NCBI RefSeq assembly: GCF_033568475.1
Contig: NC_133120.1
Span: 55,725,499-55,789,498, forward strand
DNA: 64,000 nt
Source of the DNA: Henckelia pumila
Taxonomy: Eukaryota; Streptophyta; Magnoliopsida; Lamiales; Gesneriaceae
Direction of reading: 5' to 3'
Part shown: one piece after another, positions 35,077-46,465 of the stretch
Position numbering within the stretch: the first letter of the stretch is position 1
How the letters are laid out: every line of letters starts with the position of its first letter
Program-made: the position numbers and the translations under genes
The notes under the pieces: model-generated
The model's input: the letters and a program-made list of their open reading frames with translations, nothing else
The model's database searches: none
Told to the model about the DNA's origin: nothing

Positions 35077-35578
35077 ATTGGTATCAGAGAGGGTTATTCT
35101 TGAAAGAACATTTGAAACTGATTTTTATCTTCAAAATTTGGTTTTTGAGATTTTCTAACATATATATGCATAGTTGAGAATTTCTGGCAGCTTGTAGCGA
35201 CTTTGGGAAAAATGGCATAACTTCTTGCTCGAGTGTCCAAACGACAAACCAAATTTTGCGTTGCAAACTAGACTCTTAGAGAATTGCAGCGGTATAAAAT
35301 TTGCAGCCTGGTTATGCACGAGGAAGAGCAGTTTATTCTATGAAGTTGAACAAGCGTGCTGCCGCAAAAAACAGGGCATGGACAAAAGTTAACGTTTTTG
35401 CCAAGAAGCTCAAGGAAGTTGCACTCATAAATAAAAATGACTTATTATCTCAAATCAGAGTCATACATCATCAAGAAAACTCGGTAAAATCGTTCTAAAA
35501 TTAGCTTTACAAGAGCTTTTGAGTTTGATTGCCAACATGATATTCTACTTGTGCTAGCATGTCTTGAATTAAGAATGT
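35077..35578 (+). other. Interior of the SIRE-like element, left part
   Basis: It starts with the primer site (attggtatcagagag). A 65-codon open segment at 35301-35498 has no domain I recognise. The nested Copia follows the target-site bases aatgt at 35574-35578. Confidence 0.75.
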
Positions 35579-37443
35579 TGTAAGAGTGGGTGCCCAGTGA
35601 GCCAACTGTGTGGCTATGGGCTTTGTTGACTCTTTGCATAAACAATCTTTTGTTTAATATTATTTACACTTTTATGGCAATGACTTTATATTACTTCATA
35701 TTGTTATATTGTGATATACTATTGTTGTTTTGATAAAGACCTTGAATATACTATAGTGTATGTAAGATGTGGTAGAACATGGAGATGTCTATCATGAAAT
35801 ACATCTTATAGTCACTGTATGTTCTAAAACCGTTCCTAGTCGATTGAGCCGTCCGATAATAAGGATAAGGATCGCTCGAGTTTGAGACTAGCATTTGCGA
35901 TGCGGAGTACCACGTTTCATTGGTAGGGAACATGGAGATGTTCGAAGCATGCAAATGGATATTCATAGGATGAATAATCGAACTACCCTATCCGGACTTT
36001 CCAAGTGGTTATCACTTATCGAGTGGATAAAGTCCGCGGTTTTGGTTGTACACCATTAGTCCTTACGACTTGAAACATCATGGAGACTCTATATGCTAGT
36101 ACTGTGCTTTGACTCATTTACCGACTCTGAGGGGGTCATCAGGTGTCGAGATTGGGTACAGTTACGACACATATAGGAGTCAATGCATTGTTGTCAAGGA
36201 TTCACCACATACTTGCGAGTGTGGATATCCTATGCGATCTGAGGAGATATTAGTGTGACAAATCTCTGGCCAGAGTACTTGATGTGATTTAAGAAATGGT
36301 TTCTTAGTAGCACATGCGATGTCACTAATTTGATCTTCAAGATGTATTGCATAGTTATCGAATCTTGAGCGACTCTCGATATACCAATGGTTGTTGATTC
36401 GATCGGGATATATGGATGAAGGGACCGTACTGTACGTTAACCAAAATCTACTGGTTCTTGTAGGCACTATCAGTGATACCTAGGGAATCATGGGGCGATG
36501 TTGCTAGGCGCTTTACCATGATTCGTTGGGCAAGTCGGAAAGTGTTGTTCCGAGTCACAAGGAGTTGTGAGCCCACGGCTAGCTGTATCCCTGAACCATT
36601 GAGGGTCACACAGTGTAATGGAGTTTTAATCCCCGTTGAGATAGTTAAATTTAAAGAGTTAAATTTAATGAACTAAGGAGTTGGACTTCTTAAATAAGAG
36701 TAAGGGAGTAGGGTTTCCTAAAATGACATAGGGATGGACATTTTTGGAAACCACTGAATTCGGATTCAGGAAAATTTATTTTGACTTTAAAACGTGCAGA
36801 AATGGTTTCTGTGCACATTGGTGAAATCGTTTCATCAATCGGAGTCACGATGAATTTTATATTAATTTCTGAACGAGCGGGCTTTGCTTGTCGGGCCCCA
36901 GCTTATGATTAATGGGCCCTAAGGAGTTAGTGGCCTGCATTATAAATAAGTTATTTCAGTACAGAAATTACACACAACAGGTCATTATTTTTTAGAGCAA
37001 TTTTCGAAAACCCTACCCTCTCTCAAAGAATTTTCGGCCGTCCCCTTCCTGCTCTGCCCGAGAAAATTCCGGTCTGTGATTTTGAATTGCAGTAAGGAAT
37101 AACGAATCAAATTCGTGTATTCTCTTCGCAGAAAACTTCTGATAGATTTTCTAGTGCAATCTATCAGAGGGATTAAACCTCTGTTCGTGGACCTGATTGA
37201 AGGCGTTCATCGGTTCCAGGGAGAGACAACAAGAGCAGAATTGTTCTGTTGGTGTCCATTAATCTCGTTGCGAGATTTGAGGTAAAATTTATTTAATTGT
37301 TATTTAAATTTTACACACACAATAATTCAATCGTTGTATGGTTGATACCCACACCATGGAATCGTTCCATGAGAAAATTTTTAAACTTCCGCTGCACCGG
37401 GTATCAATCGTAATTGGTCTGGGAACTCGCCAGTTTTCCAACA
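35579..37443 (+). repeat. 5' LTR of the young Copia
   Basis: It is 1865 bp and collinear with the 3' LTR at a constant offset of 7807. A candidate TATA box is cattataaataagtt near 36950, followed by an untranslated region. Confidence 0.96.
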
Positions 37444-39459
37444 GTGGTATCAGAGCCAGGTTGCTCAGATCAATCGATTGAATTAATCAATTGTACAAAA
37501 TTTTTGAGTCTCGGTTTTTGAAACAAAATAAATATTTTTAATAAAAAAATTTTTTTTCGGGGGGCGAAACCCGGGCAGCGATTGGATCGCTGCCCGGAGG
37601 GGGCAGCGATGGTCGCTGCCCCCAGGGGCGGCGCACGGCGCCGCCCAAAGGGGGCGCACGGCGCCGCCCAGGGCGGCGACCGTCGCCACCCAGGGCGGCG
37701 CACGGCGCTGCCCAGGGCAGCGCTGTGCGCTGCCCAGCGCAGCGCTGGGCGCTGCGCAGGGCAGCGCTCGGCGCTGCCCAGGGCGGCGCACAGCGCCGCC
37801 CAGGGCGACGCACGGCGCCGCCCAGCGGCGGCGCCAGGCGCCGCCAGGGCAGCAAACGTTGCTGCCCTAAGGGGGCAGCCGGGCTGCCCCGGCCCGCGCC
37901 CCGGGTGCGGGCCGGCCCGGGAGTGTCCCGGGCGGCCCGCGGGAAAAATTATATTTTTTAATTTTAATATTTGAAATTTTATTTTTGGTCCGGTCAAAAA
38001 TTGTTTTTGATTGGTTCACGAGATTTCGGATCGAATTGTTCGAGTCCGTAAATTTTAAAATTGATTTTGGATAAATTTGAATTTTTGGAAAATTTTAATA
38101 TTTTATCCGTAAATTGAATTTTGAAATCAATTATTTTGGTACAATTGATAATAAGATATGATCTTATGATATATTAGATAAAATATGATTTTATTTGTAA
38201 AATTGGATTTTATAGATAAAATATGATTTTATTTGATATGGAGATAAAATATGATTTTATATGTGAAATGTGATTTTATATATAAAATATGATTTTATCT
38301 TGTTTAAATTTGAATTGCCACAGCATGTTATCCAATAAATTAATTTTGAATTAAATGTTATTGGATAAGGATGATCGATTGCCATGACCAATTTTGTAGG
38401 TGTATGTTAGGAATTTACATTTTGTCTTTATTGTTGTTGGTTTTTATTAATGGGCCTGGTTTATGGCCCGATATGAATGTCATATGTAATAAAAGTGGGC
38501 TTGGTTTATAGCCCGTTCCCACCCCCTAAAAATGTATCCCCTACTTGTCATTGTTATTTATTGTAAATACATTAGATTTAGTGGGAGATCAAGATTTGAA
38601 GATGGTGGGCCCAGCAGACAATGAAGACTGAAGAAATGTAAATTGGAAGCATATGTAATAGGATTGCATTTGCATACTGCATATTACCTAGGATTGGACT
38701 AAGACCCGTGATTGGCAACCACGGGTCAATTAGAAATGGAATCGATCATCCTATATATAATATGTGATATTATGATTGTATGCATGTTTAGACATAAATT
38801 GCGTGAATCCGGCAATGCATGCAATAAATTAAATATGATGAGACAAATATTTTTATAAATAAAATCCCTCATTTTAAATATGATTTAAAATTTATATCAA
38901 GATAAATAAAGGAAATTTAAATATTGTTTAAATGTTCCTACCTTCCATCAACGGTCAATGTATGTGATGCTACCCGCGGATACGGTCCGGCTCATATTAT
39001 TGGGGGGGCCCGTCCGTCGGAAAGCTGTACATTGGATCGACAAATGTTGTAAGTTGGGTGGAACTCCCATGGGATCGGCTCATATTATTGGGGGATCCAC
39101 ATGGCGACCGTCCATCACAACTTAATATTGATGGGTCATCTTGACATGTCACTTTAAACGGCGTCATATTATTGGGCCCTTATTGGACATGAGGTAAATA
39201 CATGGGGGTTGCTTTGGAAGCAATTGGGCTCTACCTTTTGAGAATTATGGTTGGCTGATATTATTCGGGACCATAAGTTTGTCAATTGGACTCCATGTTC
39301 TCACTAAGGAAAAAGTTTCCCGTTTTCACTAGAGGGTGGTGAAATCGTTAAAATAGTGGGAGTGAGATTCATAAAATTAAATTCGCCTATTTTATGTCTT
39401 AGTAAATTGTTAAACAATCATTGATATATGTCTGTTTTTCCTTTTCAGTATTTCATACA
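37444..39459 (+). other. Long leader of the young Copia with three repeat blocks
   Basis: About 2 kb separate the primer site from the gag ATG. It holds an extremely GC-rich block (37555-37945), a block of ataaaatatgattttat repeats (about 38150-38300) and four copies of a ggctcatattattgggg-type motif spaced 84-91 bp (38989, 39077, 39161, 39252). A splice-acceptor-like ttttccttttcag lies at about 39436-39448, just before the ATG, so the leader may be spliced. Confidence 0.75.
37555..37945 (+). repeat. GC-rich imperfect tandem repeat (gcgctgcccagggc type)
   Basis: Variants of gcgctgcccagggcagcgc and ggcggcgcacggcgccgccc repeat almost without break. Every frame on both strands is open here only because the block lacks A/T; the predicted Ala/Arg/Pro-rich peptides are not genes. 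Confidence 0.9.
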
Positions 39460-42400
39460 ATGAATTCGCGAAATCCTTTATTCTCGATCCTCGAACAAAA
39501 CAAGCTGACTGGCGCCAACTATACGGAATGGTTCCGGAAGTTGAAGATTGTCTTAACTTCGGAGAAAATGCTCTACGTGTTAGAGAAAGCACCTCCGAAG
39601 GAAGCACCAGCTGACATAAGTCCGGAGGAATTGGCCAAGCTTGATGCATGGTGTGACCATGACATCAAGACCAAATGCTATATGCAAGCCTCGATGTCTG
39701 ATGAACTCCAGAGGCGATTTGAGGACACGGTGAATGCTGCTGACATTCACACGCAACTCAAGGAACTTTTTGGGGCTCAGTCGAGGGCTGAAAGGTTCTC
39801 TACTGTTAAGGAGTTGATGACGTGCCGCATGCGTGAAGGGACTTCGGTCCGTGATCATGGGGTACGAGTGATTTGGCTCATACAGAAGTTAGCGACCCTT
39901 GATTTGGTGTTGGAGCATGAACTCAATGTGGACTTGTTGCTTCTATCTCTTCCTTCCTCATTTGATGGATTCGTGATAAATTTTAATATGAACAAGATAG
40001 AGGCCACCCTTGAAGAGATGGTCAATATGCTCGTTACATATGAATCCACACTTAAGAAGGATAAGCCAGCTTTCTTGGTGGGCTCCTCATCTTCTACAAA
40101 GAAGGGGCCAAGTATGAAGGGCAAGAAACGTTCTGCCCCACCCAAGAAAGTGGAACCCGAGAAGAAGCAAAAGACAAAGGCTTCAAACAATGGAAAATCC
40201 AAGGATGTTTGCCATTACTGCAAGAAGCCGGGTCATTGGAAGCGCAACTGCAAGGAGTATCTTGAGCAGTTAGGAACTGCAAAGGGTATGTTCTATATCG
40301 AAATAAACATGTCACTTAATACAACTTCTTGGGTATTGGATACCGGATGTGGATCTCACATTTGCAATGATTTGCAGGTGATGACAAGAAGTCGCAGGCT
40401 TAGAATGGGTGAGACCCAGCTGAGGCTCGGGAATGGTTCCAGAGTTGAAGCTACGGCCATTGGAGATGTTTGTTTGATATTGCAGAATGGTTTTAAATTA
40501 TTGTTGAGAGATGTTTTATTTGTGCCAGATTTAATTAAAAACATTATTTCTATTTCTATGCTTGATAGAGATGGTTATTCTTGTAATTTTGTGAATGGGA
40601 TTTGCAGTATTTACAAGAATGAATGTTTAATTGGAAATGGACAACTTGAAAACGATCTATACAATTTAAAACTAAAAGACGTTCTAATTAATTGTATTGA
40701 CAAACCGGCGATAACAAACAAAAGGAAAATCGATAGTCAAAACCCGGCAAACCTTTGGCACGCTAGGCTAGGTCATATTTCCTCAAAGAGGATGAACAAG
40801 CTAGTGGGAGAGGGCATGTTTGATATGTCTGATATTAACTCTCTACCTACTTGTGAATCCTGCCTAAAAGGAAAAATGACTAAATCTCCTTTTAAGGGGA
40901 AACCTGAGCGTAGTCAGAATCTGTTGGATTTGATCCATACAGATGTTTGTGGTCCATTTAGAGTAGGGACTCAACATGGCCACACCTACTTCATTACCTT
41001 TACTGATGATTATTCAAGGTATGGGTATTTATATTTAATGAAATATAAGTCTGAAGCATTTGAAAAGTTCAAAGAATTCAGGGCTGAAGTAGAAAACAAG
41101 CTAGGTAAAAGTATTAAAGCACTTCGATCGGATCGAGGTGGAGAATACTTGAGTACCGAGTTTTTGGACTATCTAAAAGAGAATGGGATTCTCTCTCAGT
41201 GGACTCCTATGACACCACAGCTTAATGGTGTATCGGAGCGTCGTAATCGAACTTTGTTGGACATGGTTCGATCTATGATGAGCTTCACTGAGCTTCCACC
41301 TTCGTTTTGGGGCTATGCGCTTGAAACGGCGGTATTGTTGTTAAACAACGTCCACACAAAAGCAGTGGACAAAACACCATACGAGTTATGGAATGGCAAA
41401 GCTCCTAAGTATTCGTACTTGAGGATTTGGGGATGTCCTGCTTACGTGAAGCGGACAGTGGGAGATAAGTTGGATAGTCGATCCAGCTTGTGTTATTTTG
41501 TGGGGTATCCGAAGAATTCAATCGGATATTATTTCTATTATCCTGCTGAAACAAAGGTGTTTGTTTCACGGAATGCCACCTTCTTGGAGAAGGAGTTCTT
41601 ATTGGATAAGAAGGGCGAGATGATGGAACTCGAAGAAGTTCGAGAAGAACCCGAAATACAAAATAACGATCCTACACCTCAGGAACCATTGCTGGACACG
41701 CCTGCACCTAGAAGATCCGAGAGGACTTCTAGACCTCCAGTTCGATATGGTCTTCTTCTTGAAGAGGGTCAAGATGAACCCGACATTGGATGTGATCCAA
41801 GAAGCTTCAAGGAAGCAATTTCTGATGCGGATTCGAATTTATGGCTTGAAGCTATGCAGTCTGAATTGGATTCGATGCATACTAACCAAGTCTGGTCTTT
41901 AGTGGATCCTCCCGATGGAATTGTTCCAATAGGGTGTAAATGGATCTACAAAAGAAAGCTTGGGCCTGATGGTAAGGTATTGACCTACAAGGCGCGATTG
42001 GTGGCGAAAGGTTATACTCAAAGGCAAGGAGTTGACTATGATGAAACCTTTTCACCAGTTGCTATGTTCAAGTCCATAAGAATCCTTATTGCCATAGCTG
42101 CATGGTATGACTATGAGATATGGCAGATGGATGTGAAGACTGCTTTTCTTAATGGAGACATTAAGGAAGAAATCTATATGAAGCAGCCTGAGGGGTACAC
42201 ATCCATGGGAAGCGAGCATAAGGTATGCAAGCTTCAGAGATCAATTTATGGTCTAAAACAAGCATCAAGAAGTTGGAACCAGAAATTTGATGAAACAATT
42301 AAAGATTTTGGTTTCATCAAAAACCCGGAGGAACCTTGCGTGTACAAGAAAGTAGTTAAGGATGCGGTGACATTCTTAGTACTTTATGTTGATGACATCC

Positions 42401-43371
42401 TACTCATTGGGAATGATGTAGGGATGTTGCAGTCAACAAAGATATGGTTATCAGGTAGATTCTCGATGAAGGATTTGGGTGAGGCATCCTACATTCTTGG
42501 GATACAGATCTATAGAGATAGATCTAAGAGAATGATAGGACTCACACAATCAACCTACATCGACACCATATTGAAACGGTTTTCAATGGATGGGTCCAAG
42601 AGAGGACATCTACCCATGTGTCATGGAGTTTCTCTATCCAAGTCTATGTGTCCCAAGACTGATGCAGAGATAGAGAATATGACACATGTACCATATGCGT
42701 CAGCTATAGGTAGTATCATGTATGGGATGATATCTACCAGACCGGATGTAGCATTTGCTCTGAGTGTCACGAGCAGATATCAGTCTAATCCTGGTCAGAT
42801 GCATTGGAAAGCCGTGAAGGACATTCTTAAGTACTTGCGAAGGACTAAGAATATGTTCATGGTTTATGGAGGACGAGAACTCAAACTGGAAGGCTATACC
42901 GACTCTAGCTTCCAAAGTGATGTGGATGACTCGAAGTCAACCTCTGGATTTGTGTTCATGCTCAATGGCGGTGCTGTCTCTTGGAAGAGTTCCAAGCAGG
43001 ACACCACAGCGGATTCCACCACTGAGGCTGAATACATCGCAGCATCAGCTGCTGCTAAAGAGGCCGTTTGGATGAGGAATTTCGTCCAAGAGTTGGGCGT
43101 CATTCCTGAATTTGTTGGTCCAGTCCCGGTGTACTGCGACAACACGGGTGCCGTTGCTCAAGCAAAGGAACCAAGGTCTCATCAAAGATCCAAACACGTA
43201 CTGAGGAAATACCACATAATCCGGGAGATTGTGGAAAGAGGAGACATCAGTGTCGAACGAGTGGCCTCTGCAGACAATATCGCTGATCCACTTACTAAGC
43301 CTTTGCCAGGACCATTGTTTGACAAACATCGCGAAGCAATGGGTCTACGTAGTATGACTAGTTGGCTATAG
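39460..43371 (+). CDS. Copia Gag-Pol polyprotein, intact
   Basis: The start is 39460 (MNSRNPLFSILEQNKLTGAN); an upstream in-frame TTG at 39421 is not a credible start. The product is about 1303 residues. Gag of UBN2 type is followed by a basic linker and a CCHC knuckle (CHYCKKPGHWKRNC, about residue 251), which packages element RNA. The aspartic protease has DTGCGS (about 294). Integrase has the zinc segment (LWHARLGHISS..CESCLKGK, from about 433) and the DDE residues in [16 protein letters not shown] and NGVSERRN. Reverse transcriptase contains QMDVKTAFLNGDIKEEIYMK and LYVDDILLIGND (about 977). RNase H has YTDSSF and TEAEYIA and ends ADPLTKPLPG. Lengths and order are those of a complete Copia polyprotein, with no stop or shift. 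A single frame holds gag and pol, as usual for Copia. Confidence 0.96.
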   Translation: MNSRNPLFSILEQNKLTGANYTEWFRKLKIVLTSEKMLYVLEKAPPKEAPADISPEELAKLDAWCDHDIKTKCYMQASMSDELQRRFEDTVNAADIHTQLKELFGAQSRAERFSTVKELMTCRMREGTSVRDHGVRVIWLIQKLATLDLVLEHELNVDLLLLSLPSSFDGFVINFNMNKIEATLEEMVNMLVTYESTLKKDKPAFLVGSSSSTKKGPSMKGKKRSAPPKKVEPEKKQKTKASNNGKSKDVCHYCKKPGHWKRNCKEYLEQLGTAKGMFYIEINMSLNTTSWVLDTGCGSHICNDLQVMTRSRRLRMGETQLRLGNGSRVEATAIGDVCLILQNGFKLLLRDVLFVPDLIKNIISISMLDRDGYSCNFVNGICSIYKNECLIGNGQLENDLYNLKLKDVLINCIDKPAITNKRKIDSQNPANLWHARLGHISSKRMNKLVGEGMFDMSDINSLPTCESCLKGKMTKSPFKGKPERSQNLLDLIHTDVCGPFRVGTQHGHTYFITFTDDYSRYGYLYLMKYKSEAFEKFKEFRAEVENKLGKSIKALRSDRGGEYLSTEFLDYLKENGILSQWTPMTPQLNGVSERRNRTLLDMVRSMMSFTELPPSFWGYALETAVLLLNNVHTKAVDKTPYELWNGKAPKYSYLRIWGCPAYVKRTVGDKLDSRSSLCYFVGYPKNSIGYYFYYPAETKVFVSRNATFLEKEFLLDKKGEMMELEEVREEPEIQNNDPTPQEPLLDTPAPRRSERTSRPPVRYGLLLEEGQDEPDIGCDPRSFKEAISDADSNLWLEAMQSELDSMHTNQVWSLVDPPDGIVPIGCKWIYKRKLGPDGKVLTYKARLVAKGYTQRQGVDYDETFSPVAMFKSIRILIAIAAWYDYEIWQMDVKTAFLNGDIKEEIYMKQPEGYTSMGSEHKVCKLQRSIYGLKQASRSWNQKFDETIKDFGFIKNPEEPCVYKKVVKDAVTFLVLYVDDILLIGNDVGMLQSTKIWLSGRFSMKDLGEASYILGIQIYRDRSKRMIGLTQSTYIDTILKRFSMDGSKRGHLPMCHGVSLSKSMCPKTDAEIENMTHVPYASAIGSIMYGMISTRPDVAFALSVTSRYQSNPGQMHWKAVKDILKYLRRTKNMFMVYGGRELKLEGYTDSSFQSDVDDSKSTSGFVFMLNGGAVSWKSSKQDTTADSTTEAEYIAASAAAKEAVWMRNFVQELGVIPEFVGPVPVYCDNTGAVAQAKEPRSHQRSKHVLRKYHIIREIVERGDISVERVASADNIADPLTKPLPGPLFDKHREAMGLRSMTSWL

Positions 43372-43385
43372 GGCAAGTGGGAGAT

Positions 43386-45250
43386 TGTAAGAGTGGGTGC
43401 CCAGTGAGCCAACTGTGTGGCTATGGGCTTTGTTGACTCTTTGCATAAACAATCTTTTGTTTAATATTATTTACACTTTTATGGCAATGACTTTATATTA
43501 CTTCATATTGTTATATTGTGATATACTATTGTTGTTTTGATAAAGACCTTGAATATACTATAGTGTATGTAAGATGTGGTAGAACATGGAGATGTCTATC
43601 ATGAAATACATCTTATAGTCACTGTATGTTCTAAAACCGTTCCTAGTCGATTGAGCCGTCCGATAATAAGGATAAGGATCGCTCGAGTTTGAGACTAGCA
43701 TTTGCGATGCGGAGTACCACGTTTCATTGGTAGGGAACATGGAGATGTTCGAAGCATGCAAATGGATATTCATAGGATGAATAATCGAACTACCCTATCC
43801 GGACTTTCCAAGTGGTTATCACTTATCGAGTGGATAAAGTCCGCGGTTTTGGTTGTACACCATTAGTCCTTACGACTTGAAACATCATGGAGACTCTATA
43901 TGCTAGTACTGTGCTTTGACTCGTTTACCGACTCTGAGGGGGTCATCAGGTGTCGAGATTGGGTACAGTTACGACACATATAGGAGTCAATGCATTGTTG
44001 TCAAGGATTCACCACATACTTGCGAGTGTGGATATCCTATGCGATCTGAGGAGATATTAGTGTGACAAATCTCTGGCCAGAGTACTTGATGTGATTTAAG
44101 AAATGGTTTCTTAGTAGCACATGCGATGTCACTAATTTGATCTTCAAGATGTATTGCATAGTTATCGAATCTTGAGCGACTCTCGATATACCAATGGTTG
44201 TTGATTCGATCGGGATATATGGATGAAGGGACCGTACTGTACGTTAACCAAAATCTACTGGTTCTTGTAGGCACTATCAGTGATACCTAGGGAATCATGG
44301 GGCGATGTTGCTAGGCGCTTTACCATGATTCGTTGGGCAAGTCGGAAAGTGTTGTTCCGAGTCACAAGGAGTTGTGAGCCCACGGCTAGCTGTATCCCTG
44401 AACCATTGAGGGTCACACAGTGTAATGGAGTTTTAATCCCCGTTGAGATAGTTAAATTTAAAGAGTTAAATTTAATGAACTAAGGAGTTGGACTTCTTAA
44501 ATAAGAGTAAGGGAGTAGGGTTTCCTAAAATGACATAGGGATGGACATTTTTGGAAACCACTGAATTCGGATTCAGGAAAATTTATTTTGACTTTAAAAC
44601 GTGCAGAAATGGTTTCTGTGCACATTGGTGAAATCGTTTCATCAATCGGAGTCACGATGAATTTTATATTAATTTCTGAACGAGCGGGCTTTGCTTGTCG
44701 GGCCCCAGCTTATGATTAATGGGCCCTAAGGAGTTAGTGGCCTGCATTATAAATAAGTTATTTCAGTACAGAAATTACACACAACAGGTCATTATTTTTG
44801 AGAGCAATTTTCGAAAACCCTACCCTCTCTCAAAGAATTTTCGGCCGTCCCCTTCCTGCTCTGCCCGAGAAAATTCCGGTCTGTGATTTTGAATTGCAGT
44901 AAGGAATAACGAATCAAATTCGTGTATTCTCTTCGCAGAAAACTTCTGATAGATTTTCTAGTGCAATCTATCAGAGGGATTAAACCTCTGTTCGTGGACC
45001 TGATTGAAGGCGTTCATCGGTTCCAGGGAGAGACAACAAGAGCAGAATTGTTCTGTTGGTGTCCATTAATCTCGTTGCGAGATTTGAGGTAAAATTTATT
45101 TAATTGTTATTTAAATTTTACACACACAATAATTCAATCGTTGTATGGTTGATACCCACACCATGGAATCGTTCCATGAGAAAATTTTTAAACTTCCGCT
45201 GCACCGGGTATCAATCGTAATTGGTCTGGGAACTCGCCAGTTTTCCAACA
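43386..45250 (+). repeat. 3' LTR of the young Copia
   Basis: It is 1865 bp, two visible substitutions from the 5' LTR, preceded by a purine-rich tract and followed by the target duplication aatgt. Confidence 0.96.
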
Positions 45251-46465
45251 AATGTCTAGTCATTTTCCTTACAATTGTGATTGTTCTTAATGTCTAAAGT
45301 GACGCTTAAATGTCTTATGAATATTTATGTTGGTATGTCAATCTTGATTTTGTGTTGCATGGTAATTTGAAATAATTTTGTCCAAAGTTGATGAAGCTTG
45401 CTAGTAATTCAACTTGATTTATTTGTGTTGAATATTTCGCTCTATTTGTTGTTTAATTAAGTTGAGACTTGTTTTCTTGTGCATTGCATTCATGTTTTGA
45501 AATCATGAAATTACATTTAGCAAGGGAGAGCAAGAAAGGAAAATTGAATTGAGCATAATAGATTTATTCCTCTATTTTTACAAACTTCCTTTACTCAAAA
45601 TTTGAGGGGAGCTCATTCATCATCCTTCGTATTTTTGAAAATTTATGAAATGTCATATGCTACAACACTTTTTGTTTGCTCTTTAAAATTCTTTTATGCT
45701 CATTTTATAAAGATAAAAGGAGTAATTATTTTTGACTTGCAATTATATCTTTCATATATTTTGCGCTTTATAATTTCAAATATCAAATCCGTTTATTCGA
45801 AATTTGAGTTCCAATTTATTTTTTCTACTTGCATAAGTAATCACTTGTGTTTGTAAAAAAGGGGAGAAGTAATATCATTGTGCGATCATTGTTTTTCTAT
45901 GTGAATACGTTCTACAAGCTTAAATATTTTTAGAATCATTCATTGAAGGGACACATCATAAGCTTACTTGTTTTGGGATCACAATGATATTTTACAACTT
46001 CTTAATCTACTTATACTTGTTCATGACTACATATGGTGGCAAAAGTGGAGAAATATGGAAGATGATTTGGTCAAGTCAATTTTTAATTATCTCGTGATCT
46101 TTGTGAATGACTAAAATTCATAGCATGCGATATTTTCAACATTTCGCTCGCTTATTTTTGTTTCGGCATTGTTTTTCGGAAATGCGATCTCCTTTACCAA
46201 AATAATCAAGCGAGGATGAAAATTCATTTTGTGCATACATATCTACATGAAGTTGTTTTCATGAGTTAGTCACCCCTCTACCTTTATAAAATTCATTAAT
46301 TCAATATTTGAGGGAGAGCTATAATATTTTTTTTTTACTACGAACCTTTTTTATTTTCACAAAAAAAGGGGAGAAATATGTTAGATAAAAATATGTGTTT
46401 TGCATTACTTGCTTTTAATGTTCATATTTTTATCCAAGTTTTGTGATCATCAAAAAGGGGGAGAT
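45251..46465 (+). other. Interior of the SIRE-like element, right part
   Basis: It begins with the second copy of the target duplication aatgt. No pol motif is found; repeated aaaaggggagaa phrases (45858, 46365) and the terminal polypurine tract are typical of the 3' non-coding part of SIRE-type elements. Confidence 0.7.

Larger units (their letters stand above)
35579..45250 (+). mobile_element. Young, apparently complete Copia retrotransposon
   Basis: The LTRs 35579-37443 and 43386-45250 are both exactly 1865 bp, start TGTAAGAGTGGG and end TTTTCCAACA. The flanks aatgt (35574-35578 and 45251-45255) are a perfect 5-bp target duplication. A primer site for initiator Met tRNA (tggtatcagagccaggttg) starts at 37445. 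A polypurine tract (aagtgggagat) precedes 43386. The polyprotein is uninterrupted. Reading the LTRs side by side I saw only two substitutions (36116/43923 and 36993/44800), so insertion is very recent and the element may still be competent. Confidence 0.97.

Noticed and set aside
35751..36676. Frames of 71, 95 and 67 codons, repeated exactly at 43558-44483
   Set aside because: They lie in the LTRs of the young Copia and are duplicated only because the LTRs are identical.
37470..37997. Long overlapping open frames on both strands encoding Ala/Arg/Pro-rich peptides
   Set aside because: They arise from a GC-rich tandem repeat with few A/T-containing stop codons; frames on both strands are open at once and none has a domain.
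39421..39459. Upstream extension of the Copia frame from a TTG codon
   Set aside because: It starts at a non-ATG codon and crosses a splice-acceptor-like tract; the ATG at 39460 opens directly into Gag.
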